Source: Ghiorsea sp.
GTDB taxonomy: Bacteria > Pseudomonadota > Zetaproteobacteria > Mariprofundales > Mariprofundaceae
NCBI GenBank assembly: GCA_030949605.1
Contig: JAUZSH010000033.1
Coordinates: 1 to 64,000, forward strand
Reading direction: 5' to 3'
Length of the DNA stretch: 64,000 nt
The notes under the pieces are model-generated. The model did not search any database. It saw nothing but the letters and a program-made list of their open reading frames with translations, and had not been told where the DNA came from. How positions within the stretch are numbered: the first letter of the stretch is position 1; every line of letters starts with the position of its first letter. The position numbers and the translations under genes are program-made. Below, in pieces: positions 27,001 to 34,941 of this stretch.

Positions 27001-27266
27001 CTATCGTGGCGAAAGTCACGGATGGTGTACGCCCACATATCGTGGACAAACTACTTTCTGATGAAATTAATTTCATTGTTAATACCACCGAAGGTGAACG
27101 TGCTATCGCTGATTCTCAATCCATTCGCCAAGCAGCACTGGATAGGGGTATTGTGTACTTCACCACGGTTGCAGGCGGTTTAGCCGCCGCAGAATCTATG
27201 GTGGATGGCTCGGATGTTACCCAAGTAAAAAGTATTCAAGATTATCATAAAGACGAGGTAGCATAA
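24030..27266 (+). CDS. carB: Carbamoyl-phosphate synthase large subunit
   Basis: CarB makes carbamoyl phosphate for arginine and pyrimidines from ammonia delivered by CarA. The roughly 1078-residue protein has both ATP-grasp halves: [19 protein letters not shown] at the start and [17 protein letters not shown] near 565, with paired [18 protein letters not shown] and [18 protein letters not shown] motifs. The C-terminal MGS-like regulatory domain follows (about 940-1078). The ATG at 24030 is preferred over 24021 because AAAGGA has good spacing only for it. carA is not upstream; two mobile elements are. Confidence 0.98.
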   Translation: MPRRNDIQTIMILGAGPIVIGQACEFDYSGVQACKALKEEGFRVVLVNSNPATIMTDPEFADATYIEPVTWEVVAKIIEKERPDAILPTMGGQTALNCALSLNKHGILEQYNVQLIGAQPEAIDKAEDRLLFKKCMDRIGLEMARGGFAHSMQEARDLATELGYPIIIRPSFTLGGSGGGIAYNPEEFEQIAGSGLDASPTDEILVEESIIGWKEYEMEVMRDHADNCVIICSIENFDAMGVHTGDSITVAPAQTLTDKEYQRMRDASIAILREIGVETGGSNVQFAVNPKDGRLIVIEMNPRVSRSSALASKATGFPIAKIAAKLAVGYTLDEIPNDITGETFAAFEPSIDYVVTKLPRFAFEKFDGADTRLTTQMKSVGEVMAIGRTFTESLGKAMRGLEVDSCGFDKTIPDDVDAKVFLQEKLAVPGADRLWWMGEALRLGDEAGWSEAKVFDLTKIDPWFIRELSVMIDLEQSLSGRDVLSLSKTEWKQAKREGLSDKRLAMLFNVHENIVRETRSALGIKPVFKRVDTCAAEFVAKTPYMYSTYEEECEAEPTDKKKIMVLGGGPNRIGQGIEFDYCCVHAAFACADDGFETIMVNCNPETVSTDYDTSDRLYFEPLTFEDVMAIVDIEKPYGVIVQFGGQTPLKLAESLENAGVPIIGTSPDMIDLAEDRERFQALLHELKLLQPENGTARSTEEAVKVASEVGYPVVVRPSYVLGGRAMQIVRDKKGLLRYMNEAVQASPDHPVLLDRFLNQAIELDVDALCDGHRVVIGGIMEHIEEAGVHSGDSSCCLPPHSISQKIIDEVTRQTKALGMALNVCGLMNIQFALQGETLYVLEVNPRASRTVPFVSKATGVPLAKMAARIMAGKTLDDLGIDEIQQPKTFKSVKEAVFPFVKFRGVDPLLSPEMKSTGEVMGLAETFPAAFAKAQLGAGSRLPKKGTAFVSVRAADKQRVVELSTNLVKAGFEVLTTEGTGAVLDQANLPHTIVAKVTDGVRPHIVDKLLSDEINFIVNTTEGERAIADSQSIRQAALDRGIVYFTTVAGGLAAAESMVDGSDVTQVKSIQDYHKDEVA

Positions 27267-27739
27267 TGGAACGTGTTCCAATGACCCAAGAAGGCGCAGA
27301 TGTTATGCGTCAAGAGCTGGCAATCATGAAAGGCGAAAAGCGTCATGCTATTATTGCTGCCATTGAAGAAGCACTTGCTCACGGCGATTTGTCGGAAAAT
27401 GCTGAATACCATGCCGCCAAAGAAGATCAAGGCATGAATGAAGCACGCATTAAATTGATGGAAGATAAACTTGCGCGCTCACAAATCATCGACCCCAGTA
27501 GCATTGAGTCGGATAGAATTGTATTTGGTGCAACCGTGAAACTGGTAGATTTGGATACAGACAAAGAAATTATTTATAAAATTGTCGGTGAAGATGAAGC
27601 CAAGATTGAGAATGGAACCATTTCTATCACATCACCGATTGCCCGAGCTTTGATTGGTAAAGAAGAAGGTGATATGACAACAGTTCGCGCACCGGGTGGT
27701 GATAGAGAGTTGGAAGTCATTGATATTTCATACCAGTAA
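27266..27739 (+). CDS. greA: Transcription elongation factor GreA
   Basis: GreA stimulates transcript cleavage by backtracked RNA polymerase. The 157-residue protein has the coiled-coil N terminus with acidic tip (HGDLSENAEYHAAKEDQGMNE, about 38-57) and the FKBP-like C-terminal domain (VKLVDLDTDKEIIYKIVGED, SPIARALIGKEEGD). The carB stop and greA ATG overlap as TAATG, the common carB-greA linkage. Confidence 0.98.
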   Translation: MERVPMTQEGADVMRQELAIMKGEKRHAIIAAIEEALAHGDLSENAEYHAAKEDQGMNEARIKLMEDKLARSQIIDPSSIESDRIVFGATVKLVDLDTDKEIIYKIVGEDEAKIENGTISITSPIARALIGKEEGDMTTVRAPGGDRELEVIDISYQ

Positions 27740-27741
27740 TC

Positions 27742-28221
27742 ATGAAGAGTAAAGCGACAAACATTCATTTTTCAGGTCTAAAGCTGAGTTTAGCTCTCAT
27801 ATTAGGGCTTTTGGTGGTGCCTGCTTATGTGGTTGCTCCGATGCTATTTGCTGAACTTGAGTCAGCCCAAGCAGGTTTGGTTGCAGGTCAAATTTTTTAT
27901 ACTTCTAACCTAACCATTCTTATTTTGTTGGTGACCGCAGCTTTATTTTGTCAACGTATTCAAGTCAAAAAAGCAACATGGTATTTGCTGGGTTTAGTGG
28001 GATTGATGGTGGTCATCAATGCTTTTGGTATCACCAGTATGATGACCATGATTAAAGCCGAAGCAGGTGATATCACTGCATTGGATTCAGATGACCCTCT
28101 GCGTTGGGCCTTTGCATTTTGGCATGGCATGGGCAGTATCATACATATGATAGCGACCATTCTTGTGGTGATACTGGTGATGCGGAATCATTCTAAAGAT
28201 GATAATATGAACGGAGCGTAG
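27742..28221 (+). CDS. DUF4149 family membrane protein
   Basis: The 159-residue protein has four hydrophobic helices (about 13-35, 45-66, 75-95, 130-150) and the DUF4149/TMEM205-like pattern: VVAPMLFAELESAQAGLVAGQIF and FWHGMGSIIHMIATI. An inner-membrane location is expected; function unknown. It lies between greA (2 bp) and the PerM-like gene (5 bp), so it is part of the carB transcript. Confidence 0.87.
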   Translation: MKSKATNIHFSGLKLSLALILGLLVVPAYVVAPMLFAELESAQAGLVAGQIFYTSNLTILILLVTAALFCQRIQVKKATWYLLGLVGLMVVINAFGITSMMTMIKAEAGDITALDSDDPLRWAFAFWHGMGSIIHMIATILVVILVMRNHSKDDNMNGA

Positions 28222-28226
28222 CTATT

Positions 28227-29285
28227 ATGCGTTCGGTGTTGGTTTGGTTTGATAAACAATTTGAAGATAGCGAATTGATGATGCTTTTTGCATTTCTTCT
28301 GTTCGTTTTCCTTTTACTGGGCTTTTTTGGCTCTATTTTAGCACCGGCATTGGTTGCCATTGGCTTGGCATATGTATTGGATGGTATTGTATCGCTCTTG
28401 GTATCATGTAAAATACCAAGGCTCTTGGCTGTTATTCTTGTTGGCACTGGCGCATTATTGGCAGTTTTATTTGCCATGTTAGCTATTGTGCCTGTTTTAT
28501 CTGACCAAATTGGACTATTGGTTTCAAAAGTACCCCTGTATGTTCAACTTTTAAAAGATACTGTGCATGATTTGCAACAGCGTTACCCCACAGGTTTGAA
28601 TGCAGATTACTTGCAACAATCGATTGCAGCGGGAGCAGAGAAGGTTCAAGAATGGGGTGGTTTGATTTTATCCAAATCGCTATCATCTATTCCAAATATG
28701 ATTGCCTTGGGTATTTATCTTTTTCTTGTGCCTGTATTGGTTTTCTTTCTGCTTAAAGATAAACAACGCATTCAATCATGGGCGCAACAGTTTTTACCGC
28801 AAAAGCGTACACTTCTCACCCGTGTTTGGGGCGAACTAGACATACAAATGGGCAATTATATTCGGGGTAGATTTTGGGAATCATCGATGGTCGGACTGGT
28901 CATGTGGCTTGTTTATATTTTAATGGGGCATGAGTATGCCTTATTATTAGCAGTTCTCACGGGAATTTCCGTTTGGGTTCCCTTTGTTGGTGCGGCGATT
29001 GTAACTATTCCTGTTGTTTTACTATCTTATTTCCAATGGGGTTGGTCAGATATGGCCATGTATAGCCTTTTGGCATATGCAACGATTCAACTCATTGATG
29101 CCAATATTGTGATCCCTTGGCTCTTCTCTGAAGTGGTCAACCTCCACCCCATTGCGATTATTGTTGCAGTGCTTGTGTTTGGTAGTTTTTGGGGCGTGGT
29201 GGGTGTTTTCTTTGCTATTCCTTTGGCTGCTTTGGTACAATCGGTGTTGGTTATTATTGCTGAACGAACCCAACAATCGACTTAA
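28227..29285 (+). CDS. AI-2E family / PerM-like transporter
   Basis: The 352-residue protein has about eight transmembrane segments in the AI-2E exporter family arrangement, with the conserved FFLLKDKQRIQSW, GFIRGR-like GNYIRGRFWESSMVG and LLAVLTGISVWVPFVGAAI segments, and a final FFAIPLAALVQSVLVI. Members export autoinducer-2 or act as Na+/H+ antiporters; the substrate cannot be decided here. The TAA stop overlaps the left TTAA duplication of M1 copy E, so the element landed exactly at the end of the gene. Confidence 0.9.
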   Translation: MRSVLVWFDKQFEDSELMMLFAFLLFVFLLLGFFGSILAPALVAIGLAYVLDGIVSLLVSCKIPRLLAVILVGTGALLAVLFAMLAIVPVLSDQIGLLVSKVPLYVQLLKDTVHDLQQRYPTGLNADYLQQSIAAGAEKVQEWGGLILSKSLSSIPNMIALGIYLFLVPVLVFFLLKDKQRIQSWAQQFLPQKRTLLTRVWGELDIQMGNYIRGRFWESSMVGLVMWLVYILMGHEYALLLAVLTGISVWVPFVGAAIVTIPVVLLSYFQWGWSDMAMYSLLAYATIQLIDANIVIPWLFSEVVNLHPIAIIVAVLVFGSFWGVVGVFFAIPLAALVQSVLVIIAERTQQST

Positions 29286-29445
29286 CCCGCATTATTCACA
29301 AATACAGCCGCGCCCTTGCTTGTCCCTTTATTCGCAACAAATCTCTCATCAATCGTTAGTAAGCGCGGCTACGAGCGATTTCTTTAAAATTCGTTGCAAA
29401 CAAAGGTTCTACGCAGTCATCACGACGATTTATGAATAATGCGGG
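29286..29445 (-). mobile_element. M1 MITE copy E (160 bp, inverted, TSD TTAA)
   Basis: A full-length M1 in reverse orientation flanked by TTAA at 29282-29285 and 29446-29449. The left duplication contains the stop codon of the preceding gene. Confidence 0.92.
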
Positions 29446-29492
29446 TTAAAATCATCAAGCCAAAGAAGTTGACCCACAAAATTCAACCCAAT

Positions 29493-29653
29493 GAGCCACT
29501 TGCAAAACTCTGGGTGGATGGGTGGCAATCCCACTTTGAGTGAGTTTTTAGGCTGAAATGAGGGGCATGGTGGCTCCATACACCGAAATTCCAGCTTAAA
29601 AACGCGCCCGAGTGGGGAAGTCAATCGCCGCTCATGAGTTTTGCAAGTGGCTC
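29493..29653. mobile_element. M3 element copy b (161 bp, TSD CAAT)
   Basis: The ends GAGCCACTTGCAAAACTC and GAGTTTTGCAAGTGGCTC are perfect 18-bp inverted repeats. CAAT lies at both flanks (29489-29492, 29654-29657). It is longer than copies a and c and has an extra 90 bp in the middle. It lies 13 bp from the end of orn. Confidence 0.78.
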
Positions 29654-29666
29654 CAATGATAAGTCA

Positions 29667-30215
29667 TTAAGTTTTTCTAAATAAAGCCTCGCGGTAATGT
29701 TTTAATTCATCAATCGATTCAAGAATATCATCCAATGCCAAGTGTGCGCCACGTTTTTTCCAAGCCTTCAACTCTGGATACCAGCGTCGCGATAGTTCTT
29801 TGACTGTACTGACATCAACATTACGGTAATGCAGCCAACTTTCCAAACGTGGCATATATTTCACTAAAAATCGACGGTCTTGATGAATCGAATTGCCACA
29901 TAACGGTGAGTCCCCTTCCGTCACATGTTTGCGAATAAAATCTAAAGTTAATTGTTCTGCTTGTGCTAATGAAAGCGTTGAGTCTTTAACGCGTTGCGTC
30001 AAACCTGAATCACCATGGTATTTGATGCACCATTCATTCATTCTATGCATAACATCATCAGGTTGATGGATAATAAGATTAGGACCTTCTGCAATAATAT
30101 TGAGTTGCCCATCCGTGATAATGGTTGCCATTTCAATAATCGTATCAGATTCGGGGTCTAAACCTGTCATTTCCAAATCCATCCAAACCAGATAGTCGTT
30201 GGTATTTTGGCTCAT
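29667..30215 (-). CDS. orn: Oligoribonuclease
   Basis: Orn is the essential DEDDh 3'-5' exonuclease that degrades 2-5 nt RNAs and pGpG, ending c-di-GMP turnover. The 182-residue protein shows the acidic motifs [19 protein letters not shown] (Asp12/Glu14), Asp in [10 protein letters not shown] and the His/Asp pair in [13 protein letters not shown]. Length is typical. Its ATG overlaps the rlmE stop (ATGA). Confidence 0.97.
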   Translation of the reverse strand: MSQNTNDYLVWMDLEMTGLDPESDTIIEMATIITDGQLNIIAEGPNLIIHQPDDVMHRMNEWCIKYHGDSGLTQRVKDSTLSLAQAEQLTLDFIRKHVTEGDSPLCGNSIHQDRRFLVKYMPRLESWLHYRNVDVSTVKELSRRWYPELKAWKKRGAHLALDDILESIDELKHYREALFRKT

Positions 30216-30865
30216 ATCTCTTCACTCCATACTTTCATACCTAAGCCCAGCAAAAAGAATTCAGGTGATGTTTTTCGGCTCGCTGCAGGTTTAATGTTTT
30301 TGATACGTTTGAAGTTTTTACCCATTTCTTGGCGAAACACATCATAACCTTGCCCCATGAATGTTTTCATCAACACATCACCATCAGGCTTAAGGTATTG
30401 TTGGGCAAAGTACATGGTCATTTCATTCAAACCAATCATACGCATTTGATCTACCAGCTTATGCCCACTCATTTCAGGAGCCATATCTGAGACGACCAAA
30501 TCGACCTTGCGCCCATCAAGTGCTTCTTTCAGTGCTTGCTGACCTTCAGGAGAGTCAAAATCACCTTGGATAAGAGTTACCCCACGAATAGGATCTAAGG
30601 GCAATAAGTCAATACCAATAATTTTACCCGAGCTATCCACATAATTGCGCAATTCTTCACTCCAAGAACCTGGTGCGCAACCCAAGTCAACAATTACAGC
30701 ATCTTTTTTGATAAAAATATGATTGGAATCAAGGATTTCGGTGAGTTTAAACACGGCACGCGAGCGTTTGCCTTCACGTTGGGCGCGTTTGACATGCGGA
30801 TCCTTGGAATGGCGTTGAAACCATGCGGATGTTTTGCGATCTTTCTTGCTTTTGCTTTGTTTCAC
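30212..30865 (-). CDS. rlmE: 23S rRNA (uridine-2552-2'-O) methyltransferase RlmE
   Basis: RlmE (FtsJ/RrmJ) methylates U2552 in the 23S A-loop late in 50S assembly. The 217-residue protein has a Lys/Arg-rich N terminus, SAM motif [15 protein letters not shown] (about 64-78) and the conserved catalytic pieces [11 protein letters not shown] and [12 protein letters not shown]. It is co-transcribed with orn. About 70 bp upstream is the right end of the IS200/IS605-like element. Confidence 0.97.
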   Translation of the reverse strand: MKQSKSKKDRKTSAWFQRHSKDPHVKRAQREGKRSRAVFKLTEILDSNHIFIKKDAVIVDLGCAPGSWSEELRNYVDSSGKIIGIDLLPLDPIRGVTLIQGDFDSPEGQQALKEALDGRKVDLVVSDMAPEMSGHKLVDQMRMIGLNEMTMYFAQQYLKPDGDVLMKTFMGQGYDVFRQEMGKNFKRIKNIKPAASRKTSPEFFLLGLGMKVWSEEI

Positions 30866-30935
30866 TGCTTGTCCCTAGTTGATTCATGTTAAGTGGTGTT
30901 TGACATCCTCCCCATGAATAAATTCAGGGATTCGG

Positions 30936-32421
30936 TTAGCATATTGCCAACACAGGTTCTTGTTTCACGGTAGTTGCTATTGCATCCACTCCACAAGCTA
31001 ACACGGCATGTCCTGCCGCTAGTATATTCAATGCTGCATTAAAGTCTGCATTGACTTGATAGCCACAAGCCCGACACTCGAACTTCGATTGAGAAACACG
31101 ATTGTCTTTGCTGGTGTATTGGCACTGACTGCACCGTTGGCTTGTATATGCCACAGGCACATATTCAACCATACCGCCTTTCCAGCGTTGCTTATACTCA
31201 AGCATGGTTGCAAACATTGCCCATCCCGCATCAAGGATGGACTTGTTTAAGCCTGACTTGGCTTTTACATTTACACCGTGTTTCTCACTATTTCCCTTCG
31301 CAGATTTTGACATACGCGATACACCAAGATTTTCCATGAATATCATTGCGTGGTTCTTGCTGATTTCAGTGGAGGCTTTATGCAGTGCATCACGGCGCAT
31401 GTTGCTTATCTTTGAATGGATGTTTTGAACCTTCTCCTTTTGTTTATGCCAATTATTTGAGAATTTAACCCTTCGGGCTAATATCCTCTGTGCCTTGGCA
31501 AGGCGTTTTTCATGCTTCCTGTATGCCTTAGCACCAATGTATGTCTTACCATCGCTGCAAGCAGCCATGATGCTTGCACCACGGTCAATACCCACGGCTG
31601 ATGAAGATGGGTGTATTGGTTCTGCAACTTCCAACTCACAGAGTATGGAGACATACCAGTGCTTGCCATTGCGTGAGACTGTGGCTGATTTGATTTTACC
31701 TTCAATATCACGGGATTTACGAAACTTAATATACCCAAGTTTGGGTAGTTTAATCCGATTGCCGTCAACTGATATGCCTTGTGGCAATACAAACGAATCT
31801 CCGACATTCCGCACCCTTTATTTTGATTTTTGGTATTTAATGAAAAGACATGAAAACATAATGTTTTCAACGCTAAACAAGCTTATTATGGTAATACATT
31901 GCTTGTGACTTTAGCCCTCATGACAAGAGGATTATTCATAATTTTAGTCATTTACCCTCAAATATACCTTTCATGAGAGGTGGCGCAGTTTAGCGAAACA
32001 GCCTCATTTTTCTAACCTGTTGAAAAATATAGATAAATTAAATAAAGTAATATTGATTTAGGGGTGCGGAATGTCGGGAATCTTTAACACCTTTCTTTTT
32101 AAACCGTGGAAACCTTTTATTGGGCTGTTGTTTATCAAAACAATCACGCAATGCACGGTCAAATTGTTTAAGGGTTTGTTGCAACGATTGGCTTGGCGCA
32201 TCCTTCAGCCAACCCATTTCATCTGACTTTTTCCATATATGCGTTAAATTCCATTCAAGCTCATGTTTCCACATGATAGGTATCTTCCTATCAAGTCTGC
32301 CCTTGGTCAAAGCAAGAGCTTTGTTCCAAACGGCACGATTATGCCCCACAAAGACGTGCAACATTTTCAACTGCATAGAGCTTGGCTCTAAACGGTACTT
32401 TAATCCCTTATGAATCTTCAC
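30936..32421 (-). pseudogene. tnpB: TnpB (RNA-guided nuclease family), split by M4
   Basis: The N-terminal part (32084-32421, from MKIHKGLKYRLEPSSMQ to FPRFKKKGVKDS) and the C-terminal part (30936-31800, from SFVLPQGISV) join in frame if M4 and one 6-bp duplication are removed. The RuvC acidic residues remain in VGIDRG, IFMENLGV and NADFNAALNIL, and the zinc finger in CSQC/CRAC. TnpB proteins are omega-RNA-guided DNA nucleases. In the present state the C-terminal frame starts at a GTG inside the M4 terminal repeat and lacks the recognition lobe. Confidence 0.9.
31801..32077. mobile_element. M4 element (277 bp, 16-bp TIR, TSD GAATCT)
   Basis: The ends CCGACATTCCGCACCC and GGGTGCGGAATGTCGG are perfect inverted repeats, and GAATCT is duplicated at 31795-31800 and 32078-32083. 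Excision restores the tnpB frame through ...KDSFVLPQG.... No ORF of note. Truncated relatives lie at 7642-7868 and 56569-56610. It contains the uninterrupted TTAA that M1 copy A used in its relative. Confidence 0.92.
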
Positions 32422-32845
32422 CCTCGATTACTTACCTTTTGATTTTGAATATAAGCTTTGATTTGTTCAATCGGCGTACCACCCGTGGTTGCACAAAAAC
32501 AAGAGTTCGTCCAAAGCGTTGGCAACCTTGTTTTAAGTGAATGAAACTCTTGGCGAAGAATCCTGCTGCTTACGCTTTTCATTCGCTTAACTAAACGGTG
32601 GATTCCGAACTGTGGGTCAACTTCAACCAATAAATGTACATGGTCTTTATCACATTCAATCTCAATCAATCTCAATCAATCTCAATCAAATCTGCTTGCA
32701 AGTCATTGCAAACATCTTTAATAATCTCCTTTAACCGAATCTCAACATCATCCACCAAAACTTTGCGGCGATATTTAGGACACCATACAACATGATATTT
32801 GTTGGAATATACAACATTTCTATTCGATTTAAAGATAACTTGCAT
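32418..32845 (-). pseudogene. tnpA: IS200-type transposase TnpA, frameshifted by a decamer expansion
   Basis: The first part (MQVIFKSNRNVVYSNKYHVV, then WCPKYRRKVL) and the second (CDKDHVHLLVEVDPQFGIHR, including the HUH-type HVH) are the two halves of a Y1 transposase of about 135 residues. Between them the minus strand has three tandem copies of TTGAGATTGA (around 32662-32692); one copy would keep the frame, and the two extra add 20 bp. The catalytic Tyr region is probably IEQIKAYIQNQ near the end. Confidence 0.87.
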
Positions 32846-33035
32846 TATACAAGTTGTATTTAAATAATGCAATCGCTTATATCCCCACAGATAAATCTAG
32901 GGGCTTTACGCTACTTTTTAGTAACCACAAAGGTATCAAGGCACAAAGACTTTACACTGCCGTGACCTAACAAGCGAAGCCCAAAGCGACTTCCATGATG
33001 AATCTTAGCATTACCTCTCTTAGAACCTGTCGGAT

Positions 33036-34910
33036 TCAAAGCTTTCCAAGTGTATCATGGATAACTCGGCATAGCTGTTGAATGGTAAAAGGTTTGTCCA
33101 AACGTCTGATGCGCTCGACCTGCGCACAGTCAGCGCGTAAGAATCGTTCTGTTGAGCTATCTTTATCATAACCTGATACAAAAATAATTTTAGCCTTATC
33201 ATCCATGGTTAAAATATGCTGTGCTGCTTTGATACCACTCATTTTTGGCATCATGATATCCATAATCACGATATCAACGTCAGACCCAGCATACACTTTA
33301 ATCGCTTCAAAACCATTCGCTGCCAACAACACAGTGTAATTCAAGTTTTCAAGCACACTTTTCTGCGCACGGCGCAAGTTATCATCATCATCCACAAGTA
33401 ATATCGTTTCACCACAGCCCTGCAAATCCTTGTGTACACTTGGCTTCATAGCTTTGTGATTATCCTCTTGCACCAAAGGAAAATACACATGAAACGTTGT
33501 CCCTTTTCCAACGCTACTATCCACTTCAATCAAGCCACCATGCGACTGCATTGCCCCATAACACATAGCCAAGCCCAAACCTGCACCCTCACCTGTGGCT
33601 TTGGTGGTGAAAAATGGATCAAAAACTTGATTTAAATCCTTCGCATGAATGCCCTTACCGTTATCTTGTATACATATATATGCCCAGTCACCTTCAACAG
33701 GGTGGTGGTTGCGCCAAGCTTGCGCCTCTAACAAATGAGCGACGCACAGGCGAATCACAGGAACTTCTTGCCTAGAAAGTGCATCCCTTGCATTGTTGAC
33801 GAGGTTGAGTAATACCTGCTGGATTTGTGTGATACTGACCAACACAGGTAATGGTGTTTTGGTTATTTCAACTTCAACTTTAATGCGTGATGGCAATGTG
33901 ATGTTGAGTAACTTTAAATCATCCTGCATGAATAAGTTTAAATTACACTGCGTTTTTTCAACATCATCTTTGCGTGCATATGTTAATAATTGTTTGGTCA
34001 TATTGGAGGCATGAAGCACCATCTTCTCGATATCATCGAGTGGATCCTGAACCTGTGGTGTGTCTTTAATTTTTCGTTGCATAAGAAACAAGTTAGCATT
34101 GATACCTGATAACAAACTATTAAAATCATGGGCAATACCTGCCACAAGTGTACTTAATGCTTCCATTTTTTGCGCCTGATAAAAGCGTTGTTCCGATTTT
34201 TTTAATTCAACATTGGTTTGTTTGTGTTCTTCAACTTCTTGAGCCAGCTTACGATTACTGTCTTTGATCTCAAAAGTACGCTTCGCCACTTCTTCTTCCA
34301 ACGAGTCCAAAGTATCATTCAGCGTGATACCAAGCTTCAAAAGGGTATTATTTTTTTCTTCCAGCTCCATTTGTTGTCTGTTGCGTAAAGCCTCAAATAG
34401 AGCTGCAACAACGGTGTAAAAGAAAAAGGCAATAAAAAAAAATATTGTTTCTTGGTGCGAATATTTTAATGCGATCAATTCAAGTTCATCCAAGACTTCA
34501 ATCGTCACAAGACCTAAGCCAAACAGAACAACCCAAGACTTACCCGACTGTAAGCCTGCTACAGCAAACACCAAAAACGGAAAAAATGGAACCCAATAAA
34601 TACCCGTAGATTCAATCCCTCCATCTAGGAATAAAAACCAGAAAAGTATGGTTGTACCCATCACCACAATACTTTCCTTATGTTCATAACGTACATTCTT
34701 TAACGGATTAAAATAAGTAAAAGTATAAATACTGGCTAAAGATATTTGGAATATTGCCATGAGGTTATGCCCCAAATATAAATGCACCATTGAAAAAAAA
34801 GAAAGTACGATGATGGATAAAACCAACATCACATTAACCAATTGAATACGGTATTCATATGGTCGATGTTCTTCGCTTGTGACTACATTAAAATAGGAAA
34901 AAATGCCCAA
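33036..34910 (-). CDS. Hybrid sensor histidine kinase with C-terminal receiver
   Basis: The 624 residues comprise an N-terminal membrane sensor with about six helices (about 25-172, no recognisable periplasmic sensor), a coiled coil (178-245), a HisKA dimerisation domain with the phospho-His in VAGIAHDFNSLLSG (His261), a HATPase domain with the N box LLNLVNNARDAL, DNGKGI and GAGLGLAMCYG, and a receiver domain with phospho-Asp in IVIMDIMMPKMSG (Asp551). AHDFN-type kinases of this form often pass phosphate to separate regulators. No response regulator is adjacent, so it is an orphan. It lies between the IS element and polA. Confidence 0.93.
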   Translation of the reverse strand: MGIFSYFNVVTSEEHRPYEYRIQLVNVMLVLSIIVLSFFSMVHLYLGHNLMAIFQISLASIYTFTYFNPLKNVRYEHKESIVVMGTTILFWFLFLDGGIESTGIYWVPFFPFLVFAVAGLQSGKSWVVLFGLGLVTIEVLDELELIALKYSHQETIFFFIAFFFYTVVAALFEALRNRQQMELEEKNNTLLKLGITLNDTLDSLEEEVAKRTFEIKDSNRKLAQEVEEHKQTNVELKKSEQRFYQAQKMEALSTLVAGIAHDFNSLLSGINANLFLMQRKIKDTPQVQDPLDDIEKMVLHASNMTKQLLTYARKDDVEKTQCNLNLFMQDDLKLLNITLPSRIKVEVEITKTPLPVLVSITQIQQVLLNLVNNARDALSRQEVPVIRLCVAHLLEAQAWRNHHPVEGDWAYICIQDNGKGIHAKDLNQVFDPFFTTKATGEGAGLGLAMCYGAMQSHGGLIEVDSSVGKGTTFHVYFPLVQEDNHKAMKPSVHKDLQGCGETILLVDDDDNLRRAQKSVLENLNYTVLLAANGFEAIKVYAGSDVDIVIMDIMMPKMSGIKAAQHILTMDDKAKIIFVSGYDKDSSTERFLRADCAQVERIRRLDKPFTIQQLCRVIHDTLGKL

Positions 34911-34941
34911 AACAACCCTCTTTTACTCATCTTACCCTCTG

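Larger units (their letters stand above)
30898..32906 (-). mobile_element. Decayed IS200/IS605-type element with tnpA and tnpB
   Basis: The element contains a Y1-type tnpA followed by tnpB with a GTGA overlap, the usual order. On the minus strand the left end has a hairpin (CCCC-ACAGAT/ATCTA-GGGG, 32883-32903). The right end has CCCTGAATTTATTCATGGGG and then GGATGTCAAA (about 30898-30930), the region from which the TnpB guide RNA scaffold normally arises. Both genes are broken, tnpA by a decamer expansion and tnpB by M4, so it cannot move on its own. Confidence 0.85.

Noticed and set aside
30936-31814. Stand-alone 292-residue TnpB starting at GTG 31814
   Set aside because: The GTG lies in the M4 terminal repeat; the first residues do not belong to TnpB and the true N-terminal half is on the other side of M4.
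32907-33035. Open minus-strand stretch reading NPTGSKRGNAKIHHGSRF and onward to DTFVVTKK between the kinase and the IS left end
   Set aside because: It has no start codon of its own and I cannot name a family; it may be a remnant, but nothing more can be supported.
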